This document shows, in pieces, positions 26,893 through 38,224 of a DNA stretch of 64,000 nucleotides. The stretch spans positions 1 through 64,000 of the forward strand of contig JANQMR010000030.1 in assembly GCA_028279985.1 (NCBI GenBank), read 5' to 3'. This DNA comes from Woeseiaceae bacterium. Its GTDB lineage: Bacteria > Pseudomonadota > Gammaproteobacteria > Steroidobacterales > Woeseiaceae. The notes beneath the pieces were generated by a model. It saw only the letters and a list, made by a program, of their open reading frames with translations, had not been told where the DNA came from and made no database searches. The position numbers and the translations under genes are program-made. Position 1 is the stretch's first letter, and each line of letters opens with the position of its first letter.

Positions 26893-29268
26893 TCAGGGCC
26901 GTGGCCTGGGGGCAGGCGCCAGCCTCAGCCGGTACCTGGCCTCCCCGGGCAAAAACGGCCTCGGCCGCCCATGCACCCAATCGTCATGACCGCGCCGGTA
27001 GAAGTCCGACAGGGGATGGCCGCTCTGACCGGTGGGCATCTGCATCAGTCCGTTCGCCTCGTCGCCGGGAGACACCGAGAACCGTTGCGATGCGCCGAAA
27101 GTCGGGCCCTGGGCCAACGGCAAGTCGACGTCGCCGTCGAGTGCGTCGCGCGGCATGTCGAGCCACTGCGACAGCAGTGGAATTGCCCTGCTCAGCGGAT
27201 GGCGGATGGCCGCGGTGTTGCGCTCGCCCCAGCTACGGTCCGAGAGCCGGCCGCCGTATCGTTCCTCGTACCAGTCGACGTTGGCGCGGACCGCGCCGCT
27301 CAGCAGTTCCTCCCAGCTCTCGTAACTGCCGGGCAGCAGGTGGTCGGGGCGCTCGCTGAGCAGTTGCCATAGCGCAGCCTCGAACTGGTTGCTGATCAAC
27401 AACGCCGGGTCGTCGCCGTAGGCGTCGCGAACCGGCGCCGTGAGCCCGTGAAAAACCCGCGACTGCACTTCGAGCCTGAAGGCGCGCACGAGCCTGTAGC
27501 CGACCGATTCGGCGGCGGCGCGCGGAATCCAGCCCTCGACCAACCGGCGGTATTCCGCAAGCTCCGGATCCGCCGCAATCCGTTCCTCGGTCAGGGTTTC
27601 GAGCAGCAGATTTCGCCAGCGGTCGAGAAACAGCGCCCGATCGTCGTTCTGGATCGCCAGCATGTCGATCGGCGCGAAACGGTCTCTTGCCAGCAGGCCG
27701 TCGCGTATTTGTCCCGCCCTGGCGCCCAGGTCGTAGCCGCCGTCGCCGATCATGGCCAGGGCGCCGTTATCGACGACCCGGGCGTTGGCGGTCCAGATGC
27801 GATGATTAGCCGGGTTCACGACTCGCGGGTAGTTCGCCGGATCCGCCCAGCCTATCCAGCCCGCTCCCTCGCTTGCGTCGAAGGGCACCGTTGCCGGGTA
27901 GCCGCTCTTCAAAGGGATCTGACCGGCGATGGTCCAGCCGATGTTCCCCGAGGCGTCGCCGACGACGAAGTTCTGCGGCGGGATGCCGGCGCGCGCGGCG
28001 ATATCCAGCGCCGCCGCCACCGAGTCCGCCATCTCCAGCCGGATCAATTCCAGATTGACCGCACGAGGCCGGTGGGCGAGCCAGGCTACCGCGATTTCGC
28101 CGTCGGGATAATCGATCGAATCGTCGACCGGGCCCCAGATCGTCTCGCGGATTTCGAGTTCCACCGGCGCCGCCCGTCGAACCTCGATCTGTTCGACAAA
28201 GGTCTCGAACACGCGGTCGCCCTCAGGTGTGCGATAAGTACCCGGCGCCAGGCCCGGCCTGAGCAGGACGGCGTCGGCCCAGTCGCCGTAACTGTTGGTG
28301 TACCCCCAGGCGATATGGCCGTTGCTTCCGGCGACGACGAACGGCGTACCCGGAAGCGTTACGCCGGTCACATCGCTCAGGCCTTCGACGCGGAGTCGCG
28401 CCTGATACCAGATGTTGGGCACGCGATGACCCAGGTGCATGTCGTTCGAAACCAGTGCCCGGCCCGTCGCCGTCAGCACACCGCCCACGGCCCAGTTGTT
28501 GCTGCCGTTCAAGTCCGGCTTGCCGATCTCACCGGCGGCCGGCGGCAGGTCCGTGACCTCGCGGACCGAATACAGCTCGACCGGCGGCACCGGTGCCTGT
28601 TCGCGGTGGGCGCCGACGACCGGCGCGTCCCATTCGGTGCCTTCCGGGTAGAGCCAGGCATACACCGCCGCCGGCAAGGCCCGATACGCGAGGCCGCGGC
28701 GCACGTCGTTCCGCGCCCGCGAGTCGTTGAGCTGCATGAACATCGCGTATACGGCCAGTATCGAGTCTTCGGGCTGCCACGGTTCGGGCGTGGCGCGGAG
28801 AATCAGGTATTCGAAAGGCCGGGCGCCGAGACTGTCGAGACCCGCGTTCACCCCGGCGGCGTAACTATCGAACAGGGACCGGTGCGTAGCCGGCAGCCCG
28901 CGCAGCACGGCAGCCGCCCGCGCCCGAAACCGGTGAAAACGAAAACGCCGGTCGACCTCCAGCGCAGCCGGTCCGATCAGCGCCGACAATTCGCCGGCCG
29001 CCTGCCGGCGGATCGAATCCATCTGGAAAAACCGGTCCTGGGCATGCGCGAATCCGGTGGCAAAGGCGAGATCGTCACGATCGGCGGCCGTGATCACCGG
29101 AATGCCGTCGGCGTCGCGATCGATGCCGGCGGCAGCCGACAAGCCCTCCACGCGGACCGTGCCCTCCAGTTGCGGCAGGCTGGCGCGCAGCGCGAACCAG
29201 GCGAGCGCCGCGACGACGACACCGAACATACCGGCGAACGCCGACAGGCGGATCAGCCATTTTTTCAT
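26893..29268 (-). CDS. Penicillin acylase family protein (Ntn-hydrolase, S45)
   Basis: Secreted or membrane-anchored Ntn hydrolase of the penicillin G acylase / acyl-homoserine-lactone acylase superfamily. The 791 residues start with a basic tail and one hydrophobic segment (LSAFAGMFGVVVAALAWFAL), then the alpha-chain pattern DADGIPVITAADRDDLAFATGFAHAQDRFFQMD, a spacer, and the autocleavage site NGSNNWAVGG with Ser256 as N-terminal nucleophile of the beta chain. Later motifs include HLGHRVPNIWYQ and GTPFVVAGSNGHIAWGYTNSYGD. Substrate cannot be read from sequence. It lies 41 bp after pyk. Confidence 0.92.
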   Translation of the reverse strand: MKKWLIRLSAFAGMFGVVVAALAWFALRASLPQLEGTVRVEGLSAAAGIDRDADGIPVITAADRDDLAFATGFAHAQDRFFQMDSIRRQAAGELSALIGPAALEVDRRFRFHRFRARAAAVLRGLPATHRSLFDSYAAGVNAGLDSLGARPFEYLILRATPEPWQPEDSILAVYAMFMQLNDSRARNDVRRGLAYRALPAAVYAWLYPEGTEWDAPVVGAHREQAPVPPVELYSVREVTDLPPAAGEIGKPDLNGSNNWAVGGVLTATGRALVSNDMHLGHRVPNIWYQARLRVEGLSDVTGVTLPGTPFVVAGSNGHIAWGYTNSYGDWADAVLLRPGLAPGTYRTPEGDRVFETFVEQIEVRRAAPVELEIRETIWGPVDDSIDYPDGEIAVAWLAHRPRAVNLELIRLEMADSVAAALDIAARAGIPPQNFVVGDASGNIGWTIAGQIPLKSGYPATVPFDASEGAGWIGWADPANYPRVVNPANHRIWTANARVVDNGALAMIGDGGYDLGARAGQIRDGLLARDRFAPIDMLAIQNDDRALFLDRWRNLLLETLTEERIAADPELAEYRRLVEGWIPRAAAESVGYRLVRAFRLEVQSRVFHGLTAPVRDAYGDDPALLISNQFEAALWQLLSERPDHLLPGSYESWEELLSGAVRANVDWYEERYGGRLSDRSWGERNTAAIRHPLSRAIPLLSQWLDMPRDALDGDVDLPLAQGPTFGASQRFSVSPGDEANGLMQMPTGQSGHPLSDFYRRGHDDWVHGRPRPFLPGEARYRLRLAPAPRPRP

Positions 29269-29309
29269 CGGCTAGTGTCCTGCCCCCGGCATGACTTGTG
29301 AGAGACTCC

Positions 29310-30749
29310 CTAGGAACTCGAAGCCGAAACTTCGAGGATTATCATTGCATTGGTATTGCCCGCAACGCCTTCGAGGTCGCCTTTGGTGAATAGCACCAGA
29401 TCGCCGACCTCGACGAGCTGCCTGGACAGCAATGCGTCGAAGATGCTCTGGTACAAGCTGCGGGTGTCCACCGACGTGAGCTCGAAGGACACGGGCATCA
29501 CGCCGCGGTACAGCGACACCCTGCGGCTGGTTGCGATATGGGAGGTAAATGCGTAAATCGGAATGTCGGAACGGATGCGCGACATCCACCGCGCCGTCGC
29601 CCCGGATTCGGTCAGGGCAATAATCGCCGACACGTTCAGATGGTTGGCCGTATACATGACCGCCATCGCTATCGCCTCGTCGACACGTTCGAAATAGTCG
29701 CCGATCCGGTGCCGGGTCAGCCCTTCCTGCACCGGATACTTCTCCGCGCCCTGACAGACCTCGGCCATCGCCCGAATCGCCTCGAGGGGATACTTCCCGA
29801 CCGCGGTCTCGCCGGACAACATGACTGCGTCCGTACCGTCGATCACCGCGTTCGACACGTCCGACACCTCGGCGCGGGTCGGTATCGGGTGCTGGATCAT
29901 CGATTCCATCATCTGGGTCGCGGTGATCACGATCCGGCTTTTCTTGCGTGTCTGCTGAATCAGGCGCTTCTGAATACCGGTCAACTCGGCGTATCCCATC
30001 TCCACGCCCAGGTCGCCCCTGGCAACCATGATGACGTCCGAGGCATCGATGATCTCCTCGATGTTGTCCACGGCTTCGGTCCGTTCGATCTTGGCGACGA
30101 TCAGCCCGTCGCCGCCCGCCTCCTTGAACAGCCGGCGCGCCTCGATCACGTCTTCGGCGCTCCTGACGAAAGACACGGCAAGAAAATCCGCCTCCAGCTC
30201 GGCGGCCAGGACGATGTTCTCGCGATCGATGTCGGTCAGGGCGGGAGCGGACAGCCCGCCGCCCTTTTTGTTGATGCCCTTGTGGTCGGACAGGATGCCG
30301 CCGTTGACGACCGTCGTGTGAATACGGGTCCCTTCTATCCGGTCCACGGCAAGCGTAATCATGCCGTCGTTCAACAACAGCGTATCGCCTTCCTCGACGT
30401 CCTCGTGCAGGCTGTCGAGCGCAACGCCGACGCCCTCGCCGGTCCCGTCCTCGAATCCCAGCGTGCTGTCGAGAAAAAACGGCTGACCGTCCGCCAGCTC
30501 GACGCTGCGGTCGCGGAACCGGGTGACCCGGATCTTAGGCCCCTGCAGATCGCCCATCAGACCCACGTCCCTGCCGGCCGCCTGCGCGGCGAGGCGCAGG
30601 CCCTCGGCGCGCCTGCGGTGATCGCCGGCATTGCCGTGGGAAAAATTGAGCCGGCCGACGTCGAGACCGGCGGCGATCAGTTTGCGGAGTTTATTGGCGT
30701 CGTCCGTGGCGGGCCCCAGGGTGGCCACGATTTTTGTGCGGCGTCGCAT
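29310..30749 (-). CDS. pyk: Pyruvate kinase
   Basis: Last step of glycolysis, PEP + ADP to pyruvate + ATP. The 479 residues begin MRRRTKIVATLGPATDDANKLRKLIAAGLDVGRLNFSHG and contain DLQGPKIRV, KIERTEAVDNIEEIIDASDVIMVARGDLGVEMGY (Mg2+/K+ site) and the domain-III motif VMLSGETAVGKYPLEAIRAM. I start at the ATG at 30749 rather than 30803 because family similarity begins there. The protein keeps an ATP-yielding route in a cell that also carries a PPi-dependent phosphofructokinase. Order on the minus strand is tkt-gap-pgk-pyk. Confidence 0.96.
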   Translation of the reverse strand: MRRRTKIVATLGPATDDANKLRKLIAAGLDVGRLNFSHGNAGDHRRRAEGLRLAAQAAGRDVGLMGDLQGPKIRVTRFRDRSVELADGQPFFLDSTLGFEDGTGEGVGVALDSLHEDVEEGDTLLLNDGMITLAVDRIEGTRIHTTVVNGGILSDHKGINKKGGGLSAPALTDIDRENIVLAAELEADFLAVSFVRSAEDVIEARRLFKEAGGDGLIVAKIERTEAVDNIEEIIDASDVIMVARGDLGVEMGYAELTGIQKRLIQQTRKKSRIVITATQMMESMIQHPIPTRAEVSDVSNAVIDGTDAVMLSGETAVGKYPLEAIRAMAEVCQGAEKYPVQEGLTRHRIGDYFERVDEAIAMAVMYTANHLNVSAIIALTESGATARWMSRIRSDIPIYAFTSHIATSRRVSLYRGVMPVSFELTSVDTRSLYQSIFDALLSRQLVEVGDLVLFTKGDLEGVAGNTNAMIILEVSASSS

Positions 30750-30861
30750 GGCGGCGATTATCGCACACCATCCCGCCTGCAATCGATTAAGATCGGGTGA
30801 CAACGGGCAGGCCCCGTCGTCGCGCCACGGTAACTCGGTATCGTAGCGCGACGACGAGGCC

Positions 30862-30933
30862 CGATCGACGACTACCCGATCGACGACTATCAGTCCGTAT
30901 CTATCGTGTCGGTATCTATCGTGTCCGTATCTA
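30862..30933. repeat. 15-bp tandem arrays at the pgk 3' end
   Basis: On the minus strand the pgk stop TAG opens TAGATACGGACACGA, followed by TAGATACCGACACGA and TAGATACGGACTGA, so TAG recurs in frame. A second array, TAGTCGTCGATCGGG twice with a 15-bp period, follows at once. Confidence 0.85.
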
Positions 30934-32109
30934 CTGTTCCGCCGCCCGCTTTTCCAGCATTGCCACAGCCGGCAGTTTCTTGCCCTCGACGAATTCGAGG
31001 AACGCGCCGCCGCCGGTCGAGATGTAGGAAATCCGTTCGGTGACGCCGAAGCGGTCGATGGCGGCCAGCGTGTCGCCGCCGCCTGCGACCGAAAATGCGG
31101 GACTGGCCGCTATGGCTTCCGCCAAGGCGCGGGTACCGGCGCTGAACTGGTCGAACTCGAACACGCCGACCGGACCGTTCCAGATGATCGTTCCGGCACC
31201 CGAGACGATTTCGGCGAAACGCTTGCCGGTCTCGGGCCCGATGTCGAGAATCAGTTCGTCGTCCGACACGGCGTCGATGCCCTTGGTCGTCGCGCCGGCA
31301 TCGGCGGACAAGGCCTGACCGACGACGACGTCGCTCGGCACCGGAATCTCCGCGCGGCCGTCTCCGCCGGCTGCGAGCGCGCGGGCGGTATCGAGCATGT
31401 CGGCTTCGTGCAGGGATTTGCCGACCTCGTGACCGGCGGCGGCGATGAACGTGTTCGCAATACCGCCGCCGACGATCAAGACGTCCACGAGCCCCGCGAG
31501 CGCATCCAGCACCGTGATCTTGTTCGACACCTTGGAACCGCCGACGATGGCCACCAGCGGCCGGGCCGGGTCGTCCAGCGCCTTGGCGAGCGCCTCGAGC
31601 TCGGCAGAGAGCAGCGGCCCGGCACAGGCGACGGGAGCGAACTCGGCGACGCCGTAAGTGCTTGCCTGCGCGCGATGCGCGGTGCCGAAAGCATCCATGA
31701 CGAATACGTCGCACAGGGCCGCCATACGCTTGGCCAGCGCTTCGTCACAGGCTTTTTCACCGGGCAGGAAACGCACGTTTTCTAACAGGACGAGCTCGCC
31801 TGGAGCCACGTCCACGCCGTCGATCCACTCGGCCGCGAGCGGTACTTCGCGGCCCAGGGCCTCGCCGAGATACCGGGCCACCGGCGCCAGCGAAAACGCG
31901 GGATCGACCACGCCCTCTTTCGGCCGGCCGAGGTGCGACATGACCATGACCGCGGCACCGGCGTCGAGCGCCGCACGAATCGTGGGCAGCGCGGCGCGGA
32001 TACGCTTGTCGTTGCCGACCGCGCCGTCGGCAATCGGCACGTTCAGATCCTCGCGGATCAAGACGCGTTTGCCCGACAGGTCGATGTCGGCCATGCTGAC
32101 GACTGACAT
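30931..32109 (-). CDS. pgk: Phosphoglycerate kinase
   Basis: Transfers phosphate between 1,3-bisphosphoglycerate and ADP. The 392 residues start [29 protein letters not shown] like the E. coli enzyme. They contain [10 protein letters not shown], the nucleotide-site [21 protein letters not shown] and the C-terminal [17 protein letters not shown] plus [22 protein letters not shown]. It follows gap with an 18-bp spacer. Its stop codon sits in a 15-bp tandem repeat. Confidence 0.97.
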   Translation of the reverse strand: MSVVSMADIDLSGKRVLIREDLNVPIADGAVGNDKRIRAALPTIRAALDAGAAVMVMSHLGRPKEGVVDPAFSLAPVARYLGEALGREVPLAAEWIDGVDVAPGELVLLENVRFLPGEKACDEALAKRMAALCDVFVMDAFGTAHRAQASTYGVAEFAPVACAGPLLSAELEALAKALDDPARPLVAIVGGSKVSNKITVLDALAGLVDVLIVGGGIANTFIAAAGHEVGKSLHEADMLDTARALAAGGDGRAEIPVPSDVVVGQALSADAGATTKGIDAVSDDELILDIGPETGKRFAEIVSGAGTIIWNGPVGVFEFDQFSAGTRALAEAIAASPAFSVAGGGDTLAAIDRFGVTERISYISTGGGAFLEFVEGKKLPAVAMLEKRAAEQ

Positions 32110-32127
32110 GACGGCTAAAGCGGCCGG

Positions 32128-33141
32128 CTAGCCGATCTTGTGAAAGGCGATCGTGGTATCGAGCATGCGGCAGGAGAAGCCCCACTCGTTGTCGTACCAG
32201 GAGATCACCTTGACCAGCGTCCCGTCGATCACCTTGGTCAGCGACGCATCGTAGATCGACGACGCCGGGTGATGGTTGAAGTCCACCGACACCAAAGGTT
32301 CGTCGTTGTAGGCCAGCACACCCTGGAGCTCGCCTTCGCTGGCCGATTTCAGGATCTGGTTGACCTCCTCGACCGTCGTCTCACGCTTGGCGACGAACGT
32401 CAGGTCCACCGCCGAAACGTTGATCGTAGGCACCCGCATCGAGAAACCGTCGAGCTTGCCGTTGAGCTCCGGCAGCACCAGGCCGACGGCGGCGGCCGCG
32501 CCGGTCTTGGTCGGGATCTGCGACATCGTCGCGGAGCGCGCGCGGCGCAGGTCCTTGTGAAAAACGTCGGTCAGCACCTGATCGTTGGTGTAGGCGTGAA
32601 TCGTCGTCATGATGCCGTGCTCGACACCCAACGTGTCGTGCAGCGGCTTGACCAGCGGCGCGAGGCAGTTGGTCGTGCACGAAGCATTGGAGATGACGGC
32701 GTCACCCGGTTTCAGGACGTCGTGGTTGACACCGTAGACCACGGTTGCATCCACGTCCTTGCCGCCCGGCGCGGATATGATGACCTTTTTCGCGCCTGCC
32801 TCGATGTGCTTGCCCGCGGCCTCGCGGGTGCGAAACAGGCCCGTCGATTCGAGCACCACCTCGACACCGAGCTCGCCCCAGGGCAGCTTCGCCGGGTCGC
32901 GTTCGGCAAACACCCGGACCCGGTCTCCGTTGACGATCATGTCGGCGCCGTCGACTTCGACGGTGCCCGGAAACGCCCCGTGCGCCGTGTCGCGGCGGGT
33001 CAGGTGCGCATTGGTGTTGGCATCGCCGAGGTCGTTGACCGCGACGATCTCGATTTCCGAGCGCAGGTCCTGCTCGTACAATGCGCGAAGCATGTTGCGG
33101 CCGATACGGCCATAACCGTTGATGCCAACCTTGATCGTCAT
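32128..33141 (-). CDS. gap: Glyceraldehyde-3-phosphate dehydrogenase, type I
   Basis: NAD(P)-dependent oxidation and phosphorylation of glyceraldehyde 3-phosphate. The 337 residues have the Rossmann motif [17 protein letters not shown], the active-site [17 protein letters not shown] with Cys155, and [15 protein letters not shown]. The coenzyme region reads [25 protein letters not shown]. Asp37 (of NDL) would favour NAD, although [14 protein letters not shown] differs from the common LTDxxTLAHLLKYD. Erythrose-4-phosphate dehydrogenase is the alternative but the active site fits GAPDH. An 18-bp perfect palindrome lies about 70 bp upstream. Confidence 0.95.
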   Translation of the reverse strand: MTIKVGINGYGRIGRNMLRALYEQDLRSEIEIVAVNDLGDANTNAHLTRRDTAHGAFPGTVEVDGADMIVNGDRVRVFAERDPAKLPWGELGVEVVLESTGLFRTREAAGKHIEAGAKKVIISAPGGKDVDATVVYGVNHDVLKPGDAVISNASCTTNCLAPLVKPLHDTLGVEHGIMTTIHAYTNDQVLTDVFHKDLRRARSATMSQIPTKTGAAAAVGLVLPELNGKLDGFSMRVPTINVSAVDLTFVAKRETTVEEVNQILKSASEGELQGVLAYNDEPLVSVDFNHHPASSIYDASLTKVIDGTLVKVISWYDNEWGFSCRMLDTTIAFHKIG

Positions 33142-33212
33142 GCGTGTCTCCTGTTGAGGGCGGGCGGCGCTGCCTCGAGAGCATCCGTACGAATCGTCGC
33201 TCCCTCGAGGCC

Positions 33213-33239
33213 GGCCCCGAGCTCGGGGCCTGTCAACAC
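33213..33239. repeat. 18-bp perfect palindrome and dispersed-repeat fragment upstream of gap
   Basis: GGCCCCGAGCTCGGGGCC (33213-33230) is a perfect inverted repeat. It runs into GGCCTGTCAACAC (33227-33239), which is also the left end of the 70-bp repeat flanking mpl. It lies between tkt and gap, so it could act as a tkt terminator-like hairpin or a gap operator. Confidence 0.55.
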
Positions 33240-33291
33240 AGCCTAAATGTTCCTTGGTGCTTCGTTCTAGTCGTATTTATCGCAACCCGGC

Positions 33292-35316
33292 TCAAGCCAG
33301 CACCTGTTTCGCAACCGCGACGACATTTTCGGCGGTAAAACCGAAATGCGCGAACAGATCGCCGGCGGGCGCCGATTCGCCGAAGCGATCCAGCCCGACG
33401 ACCCGGCCGGCCGCGCCGGCATAAGGCCACCAAGTCCCGCTGACGCCGGCCTCGACGACCACGCGCGCGCTAATCTCATCCGGCAATACGGCCTGGCGAT
33501 ATGCCTCGTCCTGGGCGTCGAACAGGTCGGTACACGGCATCGACACGACCCGCGCATGGATGCCCTGCTCGGCCAAGACGCCCGCCGCCGACATTGCAAG
33601 CTGCACCTCGGAACCGGTCGCGATGAGAATAATGTCCGCTTTTTCGGGGGTGTCCTTCAATACGTAGCCGCCACGGGCAATGGCTGCGATCTGCGCCGCG
33701 GAACGCGTTTGGTGCGGCACGCCCTGCCGGGTCAGCGACAGGCTGGTCGGGCCGTCGACACGCTCGATCGCGTCCCGCCACGCGACGGCCGTCTCGACCG
33801 TGTCGCAGGGGCGCCAGACCCGCATGTTGGGCATCAGGCGAAGCGACGCCAGGTGCTCGACGGGCTGATGCGTCGGGCCGTCCTCCCCGAGACCGATGGA
33901 GTCGTGGGTGTATACCTGGATATTGCGGATTTCCATCAGCGCCGCCAATCGCAGCGCGTTACGGGCATAGTCCGAAAACACCAGAAAGGTACCCGAGTAC
34001 GGGACGAGACCGCCGTGCAGCGCGATGCCGTTGCACATCGCGGTCATGCCGAACTCGCGAACGCCGAAGTGGACGTAGTTGCCCGAGGCGTCGTCACCGC
34101 TGATCACGCTGGAGCCCGAATGATGCGTCAGGTTCGATCCGGTCAGATCCGCCGATCCGCCGATCAGCTCCGGCAGCATCGGCGCAAACTCGTTCAAGGC
34201 GACCAGCGACGCCTTTCGGGTCGCCATCGCGGCGGCATCCCCGTCGATCCGGGCGATGGCGGCCTCGGCACCGTTCGACCAGTCGTCCGGCAGCCGGCCG
34301 GCAATACGCCGCTCGAACTCGCGGGCAAGCGCCGGGTGGGCCGATCGATAATCGTCGAACAAGGACTGCCAGGCCTGCTCGGCCGCGGCGCCGCGATCGC
34401 GGGCGTCCCAGGCCGCGGCGATGTCCGGCGGCACCTCGAAAGGCGCCGCGGTCCAGCCGAGCCCGGCGCGCGCCGCCGCAATTTCGTCTTCGCCCAGCGG
34501 CGAACCGTGTGTTGCCGCGGTACCCTGCTTGCTCGGCGCGCCGAAACCGATCACGGTCTTGCAGCAGATCAAGGTAGGCCTTGTGCTATCCAGAAGGGCC
34601 TCGTCTACGGCAGCACGGACGCTATCACTGTCGTGCCCGTCGACGTCGGCGATGACCTGCCAGCCATACGCTTCGAAACGCGCCGGCGTATCGTCGCTGA
34701 ACCAGCCGCCGACCTCACCGTCGATCGAGATGTTGTTGTCGTCGTAGAACGCGATGAGCTTGCCGAGCCGCAGGGTACCGGCCAGCGAGCAGGCCTCGTG
34801 AGAAATCCCTTCCATCAGGCATCCGTCGCCCAGGAACACCCAGGTCCGGTGATCGACGACCGGAAATCCCTCCCGATTGAATTCGGCGGCCAGTTTCTTC
34901 TCGGCCAGGGCCATGCCCACGGCGTTGCAGATACCCTGGCCCAGCGGACCCGTCGTCGTTTCTATCGCGATATCGGGTTCGTATTCGGGATGGCCGGCCG
35001 TGCGATACCCGAGCTGGCGGAAATGACGAATCTCGTCAATACCCAGCTCGTAGCCGCTCAGATGCAGGAGGCTGTAAAGCAGCATCGACGCATGGCCGTT
35101 CGACAGCACGAAACGATCGCGGTCCGCCCATCGCGGATTGGCCGGGTTGTGTTTCAGGTAATCGTTCCAGAGCACTTCGGCGATGTCGGCCATGCCCATC
35201 GGGGCACCCGGATGACCGGAGTTGGCGGCCTGTACCGCGTCCATGCTGAGCGCCCGTATGGCATTGGCGAGATCGCGCCGCGCTGGCCGCGCAGCGGAAG
35301 AAGCGTGTTGTGACAT
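33292..35316 (-). CDS. tkt: Transketolase
   Basis: Thiamine-diphosphate enzyme linking glycolysis with the pentose phosphate pathway (or the Calvin cycle). The 674 residues start [50 protein letters not shown]. They contain the ThDP/Mg2+ motif [38 protein letters not shown] and the C-terminal [22 protein letters not shown]. The ATG at 35316 is right for the family; the frame stays open to 35991 only across the upstream region and metK. It leads the tkt-gap-pgk-pyk block and diverges from metK. Confidence 0.97.
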   Translation of the reverse strand: MSQHASSAARPARRDLANAIRALSMDAVQAANSGHPGAPMGMADIAEVLWNDYLKHNPANPRWADRDRFVLSNGHASMLLYSLLHLSGYELGIDEIRHFRQLGYRTAGHPEYEPDIAIETTTGPLGQGICNAVGMALAEKKLAAEFNREGFPVVDHRTWVFLGDGCLMEGISHEACSLAGTLRLGKLIAFYDDNNISIDGEVGGWFSDDTPARFEAYGWQVIADVDGHDSDSVRAAVDEALLDSTRPTLICCKTVIGFGAPSKQGTAATHGSPLGEDEIAAARAGLGWTAAPFEVPPDIAAAWDARDRGAAAEQAWQSLFDDYRSAHPALAREFERRIAGRLPDDWSNGAEAAIARIDGDAAAMATRKASLVALNEFAPMLPELIGGSADLTGSNLTHHSGSSVISGDDASGNYVHFGVREFGMTAMCNGIALHGGLVPYSGTFLVFSDYARNALRLAALMEIRNIQVYTHDSIGLGEDGPTHQPVEHLASLRLMPNMRVWRPCDTVETAVAWRDAIERVDGPTSLSLTRQGVPHQTRSAAQIAAIARGGYVLKDTPEKADIILIATGSEVQLAMSAAGVLAEQGIHARVVSMPCTDLFDAQDEAYRQAVLPDEISARVVVEAGVSGTWWPYAGAAGRVVGLDRFGESAPAGDLFAHFGFTAENVVAVAKQVLA

Positions 35317-35481
35317 GGGTCCAATCCGGCGCAGGCAGCGTTTGTCGTCGTGAGCGCCGCCGCATTGTCGGTTTTTTTCGCGGGTCTCGCAAGCGGAGGC
35401 CAGGCGCCCGGGCGCCGCCGTATCAAACGTAAGGATTTGTATCCGCCGGCAAGCGGTTGGCCCGAGTTGCTTCGCATACTG

Positions 35482-35487
35482 TACAAT
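35482..35487 (+). promoter_or_regulatory. Possible -10 box of metK
   Basis: TACAAT is a good -10 in the 243-bp tkt-metK divergent gap. The best -35 (TTGGCC) would be 19 bp away, which is long. The later part of the gap is a 14-bp repeat array. I see no SAM riboswitch. Confidence 0.3.
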
Positions 35488-35506
35488 TGCCGATTGCCTG
35501 GCCCGG

Positions 35507-35559
35507 TTGAAACAGACCAGTTGAAATAGACTAGTCGAAACAGACCATCTGAAAAAACA
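35507..35559. repeat. 14-bp tandem array in the metK 5' leader
   Basis: TTGAAACAGACCAG, TTGAAATAGACTAG, TCGAAACAGACCAT and the partial CTGAAAAAACA run without gaps up to the metK ATG. There is no Shine-Dalgarno sequence of normal form between the array and the start codon. Confidence 0.85.
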
Positions 35560-36720
<1,161 letters not shown>

Positions 36721-36742
36721 CGTACCGCCGCCGGTCGATCGT

Positions 36743-36783
36743 CGCCAATATAGCCAATCCAACATAGCCAACATCGCCAAGCC
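36743..36783. repeat. Degenerate repeat in the metK-ahcY spacer
   Basis: TCGCCAATA, TAGCCAATCCAACA, TAGCCAACA and TCGCCAAGC follow each other between metK and ahcY. No SAH-riboswitch-like structure is visible in this spacer. Confidence 0.6.
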
Positions 36784-36798
36784 GACCAGGAGAAACGC

Positions 36799-38112
36799 AT
36801 GAGCAGCGAAGCCGTTGCCATCCGGACGCCGGATTACAAAGTCAAGGACCTGAGCCTCGCCGACTGGGGACGCAAGGAGATTGCGATCGCGGAAACGGAA
36901 ATGCCCGGGCTCATGGCGCTGCGCGAGGAGTTTGCAGGCCAAAGACCGCTCGAAGGCGCGCGGATTGCCGGCTGCCTGCACATGACGATCCAGACCGCGG
37001 TCTTGATCGAGACCTTGATTGAGCTAGGCGCCGAGGTCCGCTGGTCTTCGTGCAACATCTTCTCGACCCAGGACCATGCCGCGGCGGCGATCGCCGCGTC
37101 GGGCGTACCCGTGTTCGCCTGGAAGGGAGAAACCGAGGACGAATACTGGTGGTGCGTGGAGCAGACGATCCAGGGCCCGGACGGCTGGCGCCCCAATCTG
37201 CTGCTCGACGACGGCGGCGACCTGACCCAGCGCATGCACGACAAGTATCCCGAGCTGCTCGAGGAAGTGCGCGGTCTGTCCGAGGAGACGACCACCGGCG
37301 TGCTGCGCCTCAAGGAGATGATGGACGAGGGCACGCTCAAGTGCCCGGCCTTCAACGTCAACGACTCGGTGACCAAATCGAAGTTCGACAACCTGTACGG
37401 TTGCCGGGAGTCGCTGGTGGACGGCATCAAGCGCGCCACCGACGTGATGATCGCGGGCAAGATCGCGATCGTTTGCGGTTACGGCGACGTCGGCAAGGGT
37501 TCGGCGCAATCGCTGCGGGGATTGGGCGCCACCGTCTGGATCACCGAGATCGACCCGATCTGCGCGCTGCAGGCGGCGATGGAAGGCTATCGCGTCGTGC
37601 GCCTGGACGAGGTCTGCGATCAGGCCGATATCGTCGTCACGGCGACCGGCAACTACCACGTCGTCACCGGCGAGCATCTCGCGCGGATGAAGAACGAGGC
37701 CATCGTCTGCAACATCGGTCACTTCGACAACGAAATCGACGTCGAGTATCTGCGCCAGCACGAGTGGGAGAACATCAAACCGCAAGTCGATCACGTCGTT
37801 TTCCCGGACGGCAAACGCCTGATCCTGCTCGCCGAAGGCAGGCTCGTGAACCTGGGCTGCGGCACCGGCCACCCGAGCTTCGTCATGTCGAACTCCTTCA
37901 CCAACCAGGTGCTCGCGCAGATCGAGTTGTGGCAACGCGGCGAAGCCTACGAAAACCGCGTCTACGTATTGCCGAAGCACCTGGACGAAAAAGTGGCGCG
38001 CCTGCATCTCGACCGCATCGGCGCCAGACTCACGCAACTCCGCGGCGATCAGGCGGACTATATCGGTGTAGACGCCGCCGGACCCTACAAACCGGAACAC
38101 TACCGCTATTGA
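36799..38112 (+). CDS. ahcY: Adenosylhomocysteinase (SAH hydrolase)
   Basis: NAD-dependent reversible hydrolysis of S-adenosylhomocysteine to adenosine and homocysteine. The 437 residues contain [83 protein letters not shown], the NAD-binding [33 protein letters not shown], and the C-terminal KPEHYRY that reaches the neighbouring subunit. An AGGAG precedes the ATG at 36799. Confidence 0.97.
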   Translation: MSSEAVAIRTPDYKVKDLSLADWGRKEIAIAETEMPGLMALREEFAGQRPLEGARIAGCLHMTIQTAVLIETLIELGAEVRWSSCNIFSTQDHAAAAIAASGVPVFAWKGETEDEYWWCVEQTIQGPDGWRPNLLLDDGGDLTQRMHDKYPELLEEVRGLSEETTTGVLRLKEMMDEGTLKCPAFNVNDSVTKSKFDNLYGCRESLVDGIKRATDVMIAGKIAIVCGYGDVGKGSAQSLRGLGATVWITEIDPICALQAAMEGYRVVRLDEVCDQADIVVTATGNYHVVTGEHLARMKNEAIVCNIGHFDNEIDVEYLRQHEWENIKPQVDHVVFPDGKRLILLAEGRLVNLGCGTGHPSFVMSNSFTNQVLAQIELWQRGEAYENRVYVLPKHLDEKVARLHLDRIGARLTQLRGDQADYIGVDAAGPYKPEHYRY

Positions 38113-38129
38113 GTTGATCCGAGCGCTTT

Positions 38130-38224
38130 GGCCGACGACTCGAGCGACGGCTTGTTGAGTGACAACTTGTTGAGCGAAGACTCGAACGACGACTCGAACG
38201 ACAACTTGAGCGAAAACTTGAGCG
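38130..38224. repeat. 12/15-bp tandem array between ahcY and cpdA
   Basis: Seven units: GACGACTCGAGC, GACGGCTTGTTGAGT, GACAACTTGTTGAGC, GAAGACTCGAAC, GACGACTCGAAC, GACAACTTGAGC, GAAAACTTGAGC. All are 12 or 15 bp, so one frame stays open and would read as an Asp/Ser/Asn/Leu-rich peptide. I do not think it is translated. Confidence 0.85.

Noticed and set aside
27448..29301. 617-codon open frame opposite the penicillin-acylase gene
   Set aside because: Antisense shadow; the minus-strand reading has the complete Ntn-hydrolase motifs.
33346..35313. 655-codon open frame opposite tkt
   Set aside because: Antisense shadow; no recognisable domain and tkt is complete.
36721..36798. SAH riboswitch before ahcY
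   Set aside because: The 78-bp spacer is filled by short repeats and shows none of the conserved SAH-riboswitch core.
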